From assembly GCA_035443185.1 (NCBI GenBank), contig DAORRV010000001.1, positions 1 to 64,000 of the forward strand: 64,000 nucleotides of DNA, written 5' to 3'. Positions 36,951 through 45,240 of this stretch are shown one piece after another (positions within the stretch are counted from its first letter, which is position 1; every line of letters begins with the position of its first letter). Under the pieces are notes generated by a model, which saw nothing but the letters and a program-made list of their open reading frames with translations, searched no databases and was not told where the DNA came from. The position numbers and the translations under genes are program-made. The DNA is from UBA2330 sp035443185 (lineage in GTDB: Bacteria; Bacteroidota; Ignavibacteria; Tepidaquicellales; Tepidaquicellaceae).

Positions 36951-37598
36951 TTACTTTATGTCTTTTACCTCAGAGATCTCAAGTTCATAAAACTCATCTC
37001 CTTTTTTCAATTTATAGGTGATTCTTTTTTTCCCTTTAGTATTGTCTTCAGCGAGGTCGGAAGATTTATAAACAGGAAATTCTCTTATGATATTTTTTCC
37101 GGAAAAATAGATTGAATCATTACCCAGGTAGCCTGCCAAGTTTTCATCTTTTTGATATTCCTCTGTAGAAGTGTCAAATGCTTTTATTTCGGCAAGGGCA
37201 GTATCACCATTGGAAGCAGCTCCGAAAATATTGAGGAAAGATTCAGATCCTGTAGATTTTGTAATAATATATAATTCCTCGAAACCGTCTCCATCTATAT
37301 CTGCAATGAGCGAGTTATGCATTGGATTTTTTAAAGGAAAAGACAAAGTGTCTTTGAAATTATTAAATCCAGATCCAGTAACATAGTAATTGCTTACACT
37401 TTCAGTTGGTTTAGATTCGATAATTATAAACTTTTTACCTGTTTTGGTTTCATGCTCTTTGTAAACTATTAAAGTAGTATCTTCCTTAACTATCATTTCC
37501 ACTGAATCTTTTTTTACAAGGATCTCAGGTTTCTTTTCTTCTCCGCAGGAAATAAAAATCAGAGAAAAAACAATATAAAGTATAAATATTTTTATCAT
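36951..37598 (-). CDS. PliI-like lipoprotein (I-type lysozyme inhibitor family)
   Basis: This 215-residue lipoprotein has the leader FILYIVFSLIFISC, with the lipid Cys at about residue 18. The mature part resembles the PliI family: LIADIDGDGFEELYIITKST followed by GSESFLNIFGAASNG, then GYLGNDSIYFSGKNIIREFP and KGKKRITYKLKKG. PliI proteins block invertebrate-type lysozymes in the periplasm or at the surface. The known inhibitory loop cannot be verified here, so the role is by family resemblance. Confidence 0.7.
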   Translation of the reverse strand: MIKIFILYIVFSLIFISCGEEKKPEILVKKDSVEMIVKEDTTLIVYKEHETKTGKKFIIIESKPTESVSNYYVTGSGFNNFKDTLSFPLKNPMHNSLIADIDGDGFEELYIITKSTGSESFLNIFGAASNGDTALAEIKAFDTSTEEYQKDENLAGYLGNDSIYFSGKNIIREFPVYKSSDLAEDNTKGKKRITYKLKKGDEFYELEISEVKDIK

Positions 37599-37742
37599 AA
37601 GTAATTAATTTTTTTGAATAAAATAAGAAAATTATTTCTATGATAAAATTCAATTTACCTTTATAAACTGCACAGATAGGTATTAGGACATTGAGGAATT
37701 ATTCCCTAAACATTCAGAATGATTTTATATATTTTTGAACTT

Positions 37743-39083
37743 ATGGAAAATGAATTTAAAATATTAGTTGTAGATGACGAGCCGAATTCTACGAAACTTA
37801 TGCGAAAGATCCTTTCGGCAGGCGGGTATAAAGCTGAGGAGGAGAACAACAGTGTAAAAGCCAAAGAAAAAATTTCCACCGGTGATTATGATCTGGTAAT
37901 ATCAGACCTTCAGATGCCGGAAGTATCCGGACTTGATCTGCTGAGATCGAAACCTTCGGATACTAATTTTATAATGGTTACGGGATTCGGATCGGTGGAT
38001 TCGGCAGTAGAGTCGATGAAGAGCGGTGCTTTTGATTATCTGAGCAAGCCATTTAATATAGATGAATTTAAGATCAAAGTTAAAAAAGCTTTAGACAATA
38101 TTAAGCTGAATCAACGTCTCAAAGATCTGAAGAATGAGATAGATAAGAATCACAACTTTGGTAATATGATAGGAAGAAGTCGAAAGATGAAGAGTGTATT
38201 TGAGATGATAAAAAATGTATCTGAGACTAATGTAAATGTTTTGGTGGAAGGACAGAGCGGCACAGGAAAGGAACTTGTATCGAGGGCTATTCACAATAAC
38301 AGTCTCCGAAAAGATAATCCATTCATAGCGATCAACTGCAGTGCGATTCCCGAAAATTTATTAGAGAGTGAACTCTTTGGACATACCAAAGGCGCATTTA
38401 CCGGTGCGACTGAAAATCAAAAGGGAGTATTTGAACAGGCCAATGGCGGGACATTGCTTTTGGATGAGATCGCAGAAATGCCTTTTCATCTGCAGTCAAA
38501 ACTTTTGCGTGTGATCGAGAACTGGGAAATAAAACCTATTGGCAGTGACAAAATTAAAAAGGTAGATGTCAGACTGATCTCAGCAACTAATCAGAATATA
38601 AATGAACTGATACTTGAAAAGAAATTCAGAGAGGATCTTTATTACAGAATATCAACAGTGACAATAGTAATGCCTGCTCTTACTGAAAGGAAGGATGACA
38701 TTCCGCTTTTGACGGATCACATTTTGAAAAAACTTTCTGTAAGATATGATAAAAATTATTCAATAGATGCCGATGCACTTGAACTGCTGATGAATCATAA
38801 CTGGAAGGGAAATATACGTGAGCTTGAAAATATGCTGGAAAGAACTGCTCTCAGTTCTGCCGATAATGTTATTAAAAAAAGCGATTTCAGGATCTCAGAC
38901 AGCGGAGGCGGAAATATGAACGACAGTATTTCAAATATCACTGGCGGTCTGAAGGAGCTTGAAAAAATTTACATCAGTAAAATACTTGATGAAAATAAAT
39001 GGAATAAACTTAAAGTATCTCAGATATTGGGAATTGATCGCAAGACGCTGTATAAAAAAATCAGAGAATATAATCTTGAATAG
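37743..39083 (+). CDS. NtrC-family sigma-54-dependent response regulator
   Basis: Transcription activator of 446 residues (start at 37743; an ATG at 37719 would add 8 poor residues). The receiver domain (FKILVVDDEPNSTKL) has its phospho-acceptor at Asp55 (LVISDLQMPE). The AAA+ domain has Walker A EGQSGTGKE and the sigma-54 contact loop HTKGAFTGATE. The C-terminal Fis-type helix-turn-helix is NKLKVSQILGIDRKTLYKKI. It activates RpoN promoters after phosphorylation. The cytochrome operon beginning 265 bases downstream carries such a promoter, making it the likely target. No kinase is adjacent. Confidence 0.95.
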   Translation: MENEFKILVVDDEPNSTKLMRKILSAGGYKAEEENNSVKAKEKISTGDYDLVISDLQMPEVSGLDLLRSKPSDTNFIMVTGFGSVDSAVESMKSGAFDYLSKPFNIDEFKIKVKKALDNIKLNQRLKDLKNEIDKNHNFGNMIGRSRKMKSVFEMIKNVSETNVNVLVEGQSGTGKELVSRAIHNNSLRKDNPFIAINCSAIPENLLESELFGHTKGAFTGATENQKGVFEQANGGTLLLDEIAEMPFHLQSKLLRVIENWEIKPIGSDKIKKVDVRLISATNQNINELILEKKFREDLYYRISTVTIVMPALTERKDDIPLLTDHILKKLSVRYDKNYSIDADALELLMNHNWKGNIRELENMLERTALSSADNVIKKSDFRISDSGGGNMNDSISNITGGLKELEKIYISKILDENKWNKLKVSQILGIDRKTLYKKIREYNLE

Positions 39084-39303
39084 ACAATTTTATTCAAATT
39101 AACTTCAAATTTGTTTCACCAACATCTAAAATCCTGCTGATTCCTGTCAATCCCGCAGAAAATTTTTACATATCCCCGACTGTTTAACATTAGTTCAAAA
39201 TTCTACATTGTCGATAATTTCCCCATAAAAATGGTACATAATCTCACTTTTTCCAAATACACTTCGTTTTTAGTTTAAAATTAATAGAAATTTCACGTTT
39301 CGG

Positions 39304-39318
39304 TGGCACATTTATTGA
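39304..39318 (+). promoter_or_regulatory. Sigma-54 promoter of the cytochrome operon
   Basis: TGGCAC-ATTTA-TTGA has GG at 39305-39306 and, ten bases later, GA at 39317-39318. It matches the consensus except for GA in place of GC at -12. It lies about 31 bases upstream of the ATG at 39349, giving a start site near 39330, directly downstream of the NtrC-type regulator gene. Confidence 0.65.
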
Positions 39319-39348
39319 CATAATATTAATGAATTTAAGTGTCCGAAA

Positions 39349-39711
39349 TTGATGAAAAGAATAATTCACATAATTTGTATAGATGACAGTATTTGTCAGA
39401 TGATTCAAAAGACTTTGAGATCAAAGGGATATGAAGTATCAATTTCAGACGGAAATAAACTTTCTGTAAAGAATATCATCGAATTGAGTCATGATATTGA
39501 ATGCTTTGTGATAGATTCAGGGATTGATGAAGGCTTGTTTTCAAATTTGAAATTAAAATTTTGTAATTCTTCATACATTTTTTTACCATCATTAAATAAA
39601 GACAGTAAAAAAATCAACGGAGATTATAGTAATATATCCGAGCCTTTAAAATTGAGTGAATTATTTCAGACATTGGACAGTGTATTTAAAGAAAAAGAGA
39701 TTGAAAATTAA
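39349..39711 (+). CDS. Degenerate receiver-domain protein, first gene of the cytochrome operon
   Basis: This 120-residue protein has the receiver fold: acidic pair Asp12/Asp13 (IICIDDSICQMIQ) and phospho-acceptor-like Asp56 (ECFVIDSGIDE). The switch Lys near the C-terminus ('KPF' in normal receivers) reads SEPLKLSELF, so Lys is replaced by Glu. It may be a non-phosphorylated or unusual stand-alone receiver. Its stop overlaps the start of the 19-heme cytochrome. Being first behind the sigma-54 promoter suggests feedback or an accessory role. Confidence 0.72.
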   Translation: MMKRIIHIICIDDSICQMIQKTLRSKGYEVSISDGNKLSVKNIIELSHDIECFVIDSGIDEGLFSNLKLKFCNSSYIFLPSLNKDSKKINGDYSNISEPLKLSELFQTLDSVFKEKEIEN

Positions 39712-41629
39712 TATAAAATATATCGCGGCGTTTTTAATTTCATTATGTCTGATAATTTTCATTTCGATCTCTGCGGTAGAATATACAACCAGTAAGTCCA
39801 AAGATATCGATGATTGCCTGGCTTGCCATGAGGATAGTGAACTCCAAATGGAATCAGGCACTAAACAAATATCAGTTTTTGTAAATCCTGAACTTTATAA
39901 GAAATCTGTTCATGGAAGTGCTGAATGTTCAGACTGTCATTTGAATTATAATCCTGACGAGATACCACATTCAAAAAACAGTAAAGCTGTAGAATGCAGC
40001 ACCTGCCATGATGATCTGAAAGGAATTGAGCATAGTGTTCATGCAAAGACAGAGTGTGTTGATTGTCACGGCAAGCATGACATAATGCCGGTTAAGGAAA
40101 CTCAAGCTGAGAGTTCTGCAAATTGTCTGAGTTGTCATAAGAAAAAATCAATTACTCAATTCAGTTCGAGTATACATTCAAAAAAAGGAGTGAAATGTAA
40201 TGACTGTCACGGAGACGGACATCAGGTAAAAAAGATTTCAAGAAATCAGATAACAGATTTATGTGGAAAGTGTCATAACGACAGTAAGATGAATTTCAAA
40301 GGAAGTATTCACCATTCTGCAATAAAGGATGGAAATAAGAACACTCCTGTCTGCACTGACTGTCACGGTTCGCATAAGATAGTGACAAGCAAATTCAAGA
40401 TAGAATCTGAAGCATGTATGAAATGTCATTTGGATGAAAAACTTTTTCCGGGCGAGGAAACCGGATCGGCAAAGTTTGTCGCGCAATATAAAACAAGTGT
40501 GCATGCATCAATCGGGAAAGGCGGTATGGAATCTGCCGGCTGTACGGATTGTCACGGAGATCACATGATCCAGAGTCCGGATGATCCGAAGTCTTCGACA
40601 AAGAGAGCGCAGCTTGTCGAGACCTGCGGTAAATGTCATGCTGATGTTGTTGCGAATTTTAAAAAATCTAAACACGGAAAAGAACTTATTAATAATAATA
40701 AAGATGCGCCAACTTGTTCTGACTGTCATGGCGAACATAATATACAGGCAACACTTTTATCCGATGAATTTTCAAAGCTGAACATTGCAAATAAATGTAT
40801 TAGCTGTCACGAAAAAAGTAAACTTGCTGAAAAAACTAAGGAAGGTAATGATGAAATGGTAATTGATTTTAAAAACAGCGTACATTATAAAGCATTATTA
40901 AAAGGGGACATGAGTTCGGCGACATGTTCAGACTGTCATGGCGCACATGAGATGGATAAGCCAGACGATCCGCATTCAAGGGTAAACAGAAATAATATTG
41001 TTTCTACTTGCGGACAGTCAAACTGTCACAGCAGTGAATTAGCGGAATACAGCGGGAGCGTTCATGATATTTCACAGAGTGAAAAGGAAAACCCGAATGT
41101 ACCGACTTGCAATACTTGTCACGGCAATCACATAATTCTTAAAGCTGATGAAAAGGAAAACAAACTTTCATATTCAAAAGGAATTGTTCAGACTTGTTCC
41201 GATTGTCACGATTCGAGAGTAATAAATGAAAAGTATGACATAAAGACAAAACAGGTAGAGACGTTTAAGGAAAGCATACACGGAATATACATTCAGTTTG
41301 GAGATGAGAAAGCTGCAAACTGCGCGAGTTGTCACGGAACTCACAATATCCGCAGGGAAGATGATCCGCAATCAAGTATACATCAATCAAACATTTCAAA
41401 GACATGCGGGCAGACAGATTGTCATCCGAATGCGAGCGTTAATTTTGTAAAAGGAAAAATACACCTAGATCCAAAGTCGAAGGATTCGGGATTTATATAT
41501 TATGTTAGTACATTCTTCAAATATTTTACGTTCACAATTTTATTTTCTCTTTTCTTATACATAGTCCTAGATTTGAGAAGTAAAATACGAGAAAGGAAAA
41601 GACCGAAATCAGAAAATAATGATGAATAG
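39701..41629 (+). CDS. Membrane-anchored multiheme cytochrome c, 19 heme motifs
   Basis: About 642 residues from the TTG at 39701 (preceded by AAAGAAAAAGAG); the ATG at 39656 would add 15 residues before the signal sequence. The signal anchor is IKYIAAFLISLCLIIFISI. I count 17 CxxCH motifs and two CX4CH (CGQSNCH, CGQTDCH), in repeats of the type CSDCHGxH...TCGKCH. A C-terminal membrane helix (YYVSTFFKYFTFTILFSLFL) is followed by a basic tail, so the heme domain is periplasmic. With the next cytochrome b gene it resembles a split CbcL-type quinol-oxidising unit. It overlaps that gene by 11 bases. Confidence 0.9.
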   Translation: MKINIKYIAAFLISLCLIIFISISAVEYTTSKSKDIDDCLACHEDSELQMESGTKQISVFVNPELYKKSVHGSAECSDCHLNYNPDEIPHSKNSKAVECSTCHDDLKGIEHSVHAKTECVDCHGKHDIMPVKETQAESSANCLSCHKKKSITQFSSSIHSKKGVKCNDCHGDGHQVKKISRNQITDLCGKCHNDSKMNFKGSIHHSAIKDGNKNTPVCTDCHGSHKIVTSKFKIESEACMKCHLDEKLFPGEETGSAKFVAQYKTSVHASIGKGGMESAGCTDCHGDHMIQSPDDPKSSTKRAQLVETCGKCHADVVANFKKSKHGKELINNNKDAPTCSDCHGEHNIQATLLSDEFSKLNIANKCISCHEKSKLAEKTKEGNDEMVIDFKNSVHYKALLKGDMSSATCSDCHGAHEMDKPDDPHSRVNRNNIVSTCGQSNCHSSELAEYSGSVHDISQSEKENPNVPTCNTCHGNHIILKADEKENKLSYSKGIVQTCSDCHDSRVINEKYDIKTKQVETFKESIHGIYIQFGDEKAANCASCHGTHNIRREDDPQSSIHQSNISKTCGQTDCHPNASVNFVKGKIHLDPKSKDSGFIYYVSTFFKYFTFTILFSLFLYIVLDLRSKIRERKRPKSENNDE

Positions 41630-42602
41630 TTCTGGATCAAATATTGAGACAAATTCAACAGAATTTCAAAGGTTCGGATTAAATATCCGGTTACAGCATA
41701 TTATATTAATGGTATGTACAATTCTATTGATAATATCCGGACTGCCTTTGAAATTTTATACAACGGACTGGGCAAAGTCTGTTATAAATTTGCTTGGAGG
41801 AACTGACGGAGCAAGGAAGGTACACCATTTTGCTGCTCTTGGACTGATAGTAATTGGGATTTACCATTTATTATTTTCGATAATAAACAGGTCAGGAAGA
41901 AGAGACTTTATGCTGCTGATCCCGGGGAAAAAAGATATGAATGATTTTTTTCATCAGCTGCAGTATTTCTTTGGTAAAAAAAAGTACAAGCCGAAATTCG
42001 GAAGATTCAGTTTCATAGAGAAATTTGATTACTGGGCTGTGTACTGGGGATTTATTATAATGATCGGTTCAGGGATAATAATGTGGATGTTTCAGGGGAA
42101 ATTCTATCCCATGTTTTTCGGGGAAGTGGATATATCTTTTACATCTGGAATAGTGGATAATTATGTGCATGCGATATCTCGTGAAGCTCACAGTGATGAA
42201 GCATTGCTTGCTACACTTGCAATTTTGATCTGGCATTTTTATAATGTACATTTTAATCCTGATAAATTTCCGGGAAGCAAGGTTTGGTTCAGCGGAAAAA
42301 TGACTAGAAAAGAAATGGAGGAAGAACATCCACTGGAACTTGAGGAAATTGAAAACAGACTGAATAAAAAAGAAATGAATATTGAGAAAGACGGAACTGT
42401 AGTGAGTGAAACAGAACAAACTGAAGTAGATACAAAAGTTTCAGATGTAATTAAGCCTGACACAAAACCGGACAATGTTTCAAATGATATATCAGATCAG
42501 AAAAACAATATAACTGACAGCAGCGATGGTAACGCAAAAAGTAATGACAAAACATCCGGGACCAAAGATCCAGATAATGAAAAAAGTAATAAAGTTAAAT
42601 AA
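41619..42602 (+). CDS. Membrane cytochrome b, quinol-oxidising subunit candidate
   Basis: This 327-residue protein has four membrane helices and conserved histidines typical of cytochrome b561/FdhI-like b subunits: RLQHIILMVCTILLIISGLP, VHHFAALGLIVIGIYHLLFS, WAVYWGFIIMIGSGIIMW, and ALLATLAILIWHFYNVHF. The C-terminal ~95 residues are hydrophilic and low-complexity (many Lys, Asp, Ser). It likely binds b hemes and passes electrons from menaquinol to the multiheme cytochrome encoded just upstream, with which it overlaps by 11 bases. Confidence 0.88.
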   Translation: MMNSSGSNIETNSTEFQRFGLNIRLQHIILMVCTILLIISGLPLKFYTTDWAKSVINLLGGTDGARKVHHFAALGLIVIGIYHLLFSIINRSGRRDFMLLIPGKKDMNDFFHQLQYFFGKKKYKPKFGRFSFIEKFDYWAVYWGFIIMIGSGIIMWMFQGKFYPMFFGEVDISFTSGIVDNYVHAISREAHSDEALLATLAILIWHFYNVHFNPDKFPGSKVWFSGKMTRKEMEEEHPLELEEIENRLNKKEMNIEKDGTVVSETEQTEVDTKVSDVIKPDTKPDNVSNDISDQKNNITDSSDGNAKSNDKTSGTKDPDNEKSNKVK

Positions 42603-42670
42603 TTTTTTTAATCAAGTACTGAAAAATAAAATTTACTTTAAAATATTTTAAAAAATAAATCAATAAAAAA

Positions 42671-43246
42671 ATGAAAAAGATATCGTTCATTTTGTTGCTT
42701 ACAGCAGTATTTGCTGTCATAGCAATTTTAATTAACATCGAAATTACAAAATCGCAGCCGCAGTCCCAGGCGAAGTATGTAGGAGTGACGACTTGCTTAG
42801 GCGCCTGTCATAAAAGCGAGAAACAGGGTAATCAGCTTGAAATCTGGAAAAATTCAAAACATTCCCAGGCATTCAAATCCCTTCAGACACCATTTGCTGA
42901 CAGCATCGCAAATGCTAAAGGACATTCAACAGCAGCAGCAGAAACACCTGAATGCGTAGTATGTCATGTACTTGGAAGAGAAATGATGCCGGAAGCATTA
43001 GAAGTCACGTTTGATAAAACAGAAGGTGTACAGTGCGAATCATGCCATGGACCCGGTTCTGAATACAAAAAACTTTCGATAATGAAAGATAAGCAGAAAT
43101 CAATTGATGCTGGTCTTATTGTTCATACCGATGGTGAAAATTTTTGTACAAATTGTCATAATTCAAACTCTCCAACTTTCGTTGAGTTTAATTATGCTGA
43201 AATGTGGGATAAAATAAAGCATCCAAAACCGGCAGGAGTAGAGTAA
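42671..43246 (+). CDS. Tetraheme c554-like cytochrome with a CX3CH motif, copy 1
   Basis: This 191-residue exported protein (signal anchor ISFILLLTAVFAVIAILI) belongs to the cytochrome c554/c' type: KYVGVTTCLGACHKSEKQGN, then ECVVCH, a strongly conserved VQCESCHGPGSEYK and FCTNCHNSNSPT. The first heme site is CX3CH, not CxxCH. It is probably a periplasmic electron shuttle between the inner-membrane unit and the outer membrane. It is followed 67 bases later by a diverged copy. Confidence 0.88.
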   Translation: MKKISFILLLTAVFAVIAILINIEITKSQPQSQAKYVGVTTCLGACHKSEKQGNQLEIWKNSKHSQAFKSLQTPFADSIANAKGHSTAAAETPECVVCHVLGREMMPEALEVTFDKTEGVQCESCHGPGSEYKKLSIMKDKQKSIDAGLIVHTDGENFCTNCHNSNSPTFVEFNYAEMWDKIKHPKPAGVE

Positions 43247-43313
43247 ATTTTACTCTGACTTGTATTGGGTTTTTTATAAAAAATGGAAATAGCTTTTCAT
43301 TAATAAAATAGGT

Positions 43314-43907
43314 ATGCACAATATGAAGTATTTAATTTTGCTTATTATTCCGATGGTCATTCTGATAAATATTTTATCAGGATCAGAAAACATATCAAAG
43401 GAAAAGTATAAGTATGTAGGAGTAAATTCATGTGTCAGCTCATGTCACAAATCTGAATCACAGGGAAATCAGGAAAAGATCTGGAGTGAATCAAAACATT
43501 CAAAAGCTTTTGAAACGCTTCAGACAATTCGTGCTGACAGTATTGCATTATCAAAAGGCTTTAACACTCCTGCGGTTGAGACACCTGAATGTGTAAAATG
43601 CCATACAACAGGAAGTATTACTGATGTAAGTGAGTTTCAGGAAACATTTGATATAACGCAGGGTGTGCAGTGTGAAAGTTGTCACGGACCCGGATCAGAA
43701 TACAAATCTCTTTCAGTGATGAAAGATAAAGAGAGAGCATTTTCATTAGGTCTTATAATTCATAATGAAAAGGAAAAATTTTGTATTCAATGTCACAACA
43801 CGGAAAGCCCAACATATTTTCAATTTGATTATGAGCCGATGTGGGAAATGATTGCTCACCCGACACCAAAAAATATTGATTCTGAAAATGAATCAGAAAC
43901 AGATTAA
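43314..43907 (+). CDS. Tetraheme c554-like cytochrome with a CX3CH motif, copy 2
   Basis: This 197-residue paralogue of the preceding gene has the same order: KYVGVNSCVSSCHKSESQGN, ECVKCH, VQCESCHGPGSEYK and FCIQCHNTESPT. It keeps the unusual CX3CH first site, so that site has been conserved through the duplication. The start used (43314) precedes the signal helix KYLILLIIPMVILINIL; an internal ATG at 43323 is also possible. Role as for copy 1. Confidence 0.87.
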   Translation: MHNMKYLILLIIPMVILINILSGSENISKEKYKYVGVNSCVSSCHKSESQGNQEKIWSESKHSKAFETLQTIRADSIALSKGFNTPAVETPECVKCHTTGSITDVSEFQETFDITQGVQCESCHGPGSEYKSLSVMKDKERAFSLGLIIHNEKEKFCIQCHNTESPTYFQFDYEPMWEMIAHPTPKNIDSENESETD

Positions 43908-43928
43908 GAAAATGAACAGGAAAATATT

Positions 43929-45230
43929 ATGAAAACTTATTACGCTTTGAAACCGCTTATAATTTTAATGCTGTTGACATGTACTTTTTCTGTAAATGCT
44001 CAGTCTCTGAATTTAAGATTAAGTGCACAGGTTTACGGATGGCAGAGAGCAGACAGCATCGGCAGTACTAATAAAACCAGTCATCTCAGAAGTTATGAGA
44101 ATATTCTAATGGAGGTCAGACAGGATAAATGGACTTTTAATACACTCATACAGACAGATGCTGATTTAATGAACCAGATCGGAAAAGGATTTGATTACAG
44201 ATTTTATAATCTTTACATAAAGGGAGCAAATTTATTTGATGTATTAGATATGAAAATCGGGAGACAGTATTTATTTTCGGGTGTAGAGTCTGGAGCAATG
44301 GACGGACTTTATCTGAAGCTGAAAGCAGGAGCAAATAAGGAATATCAGTTTACGGCATTCGGAGGATCGATCACTGAACAGGATTATGAATTTACGGGAT
44401 ATGCGCCTTTTAGCGAGAACAGTATTTACGGGGGTAATTTTTCATATTATGGTTTAAGAGATTTTTTCGCAGGGGTTAGTTATGTGAATAAGCATAATAA
44501 ACCTGAGCCATACTCAGCCATAAGATATGACACTTTATTTAATCCATATGAAACAACAATAAGTCTTGATTCACCTACAGATCAGCTAATAGGTCTGGAC
44601 ATGAATTATACATATTTAAAGAAACATTTTTTCTTTGGAAAATTTTATTATGATTTTAATAACAGGAAAATTTACAGAGGTGAATTTAACGCAACTGTAA
44701 CGGCTTCAGATAATTTTAATGTCACAGGATTTTATACATACAATCAGCCACAGATAAGATACAATAGTATATTCAGTACATTTGATCAGTCTGAATTTCA
44801 GGAAGCCGGCGGGGGAGTGAATTATTCTTTCAGTAACGGTATCAATGCATATGCAAAAGTATCTGATGTGATCTATACTAATGATAATTCTGTAAAGGTG
44901 CAGGCAGGAATAAATAATCCGTCGTACGGACTTGCGTATGTTTATTATGGAGGATATAGTGGTGAATCTAATGGAGTCAACGGATATTATTACAGGCAAT
45001 TAATAGAAAAAATATTGTCGATGAATTTGAGTTTAAATTTTTCGAGTTATAAACTTGGAGAATATTCAACGGAATTTCAAAGTGCATTCAGCGGATCACT
45101 TGGATTGACATACAGACCAAACCTTCAGTTCAGTATAGATTTGCAGGGGCAATTGATCACCAATGAAATTTACAAAACAGACTCGAGATTTATAGTCGGA
45201 ATTAATTACTGGTTGTTCACAAAATTTTAA
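43929..45230 (+). CDS. Outer-membrane beta-barrel of the cytochrome operon
   Basis: This 433-residue barrel has a signal peptide (LIILMLLTCTFSVNAQ), amphipathic strands throughout (for example DYRFYNLYIKGANLFD and FFFGKFYYDFNNRKI) and a C-terminal Phe (GINYWLFTKF). Size fits about 18-20 strands. No specific family is recognised. Its place between the periplasmic tetrahemes and two more multiheme cytochromes, with spacings of 21 and 10 bases, matches porin-cytochrome conduits, where a barrel holds a heme chain across the outer membrane. This is inference from context. Confidence 0.75.
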   Translation: MKTYYALKPLIILMLLTCTFSVNAQSLNLRLSAQVYGWQRADSIGSTNKTSHLRSYENILMEVRQDKWTFNTLIQTDADLMNQIGKGFDYRFYNLYIKGANLFDVLDMKIGRQYLFSGVESGAMDGLYLKLKAGANKEYQFTAFGGSITEQDYEFTGYAPFSENSIYGGNFSYYGLRDFFAGVSYVNKHNKPEPYSAIRYDTLFNPYETTISLDSPTDQLIGLDMNYTYLKKHFFFGKFYYDFNNRKIYRGEFNATVTASDNFNVTGFYTYNQPQIRYNSIFSTFDQSEFQEAGGGVNYSFSNGINAYAKVSDVIYTNDNSVKVQAGINNPSYGLAYVYYGGYSGESNGVNGYYYRQLIEKILSMNLSLNFSSYKLGEYSTEFQSAFSGSLGLTYRPNLQFSIDLQGQLITNEIYKTDSRFIVGINYWLFTKF

Positions 45231-45240
45231 ACAAAAGAAA

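Noticed and set aside
39656..39700. ATG at 39656 as the start of the 19-heme cytochrome
   Set aside because: It adds basic/aromatic residues before the signal helix and overlaps the receiver gene by 56 bases; TTG at 39701 fits better.
40259..40738. Several - strand frames in the multiheme gene
   Set aside because: They are antisense shadows of the CxxCH repeats.
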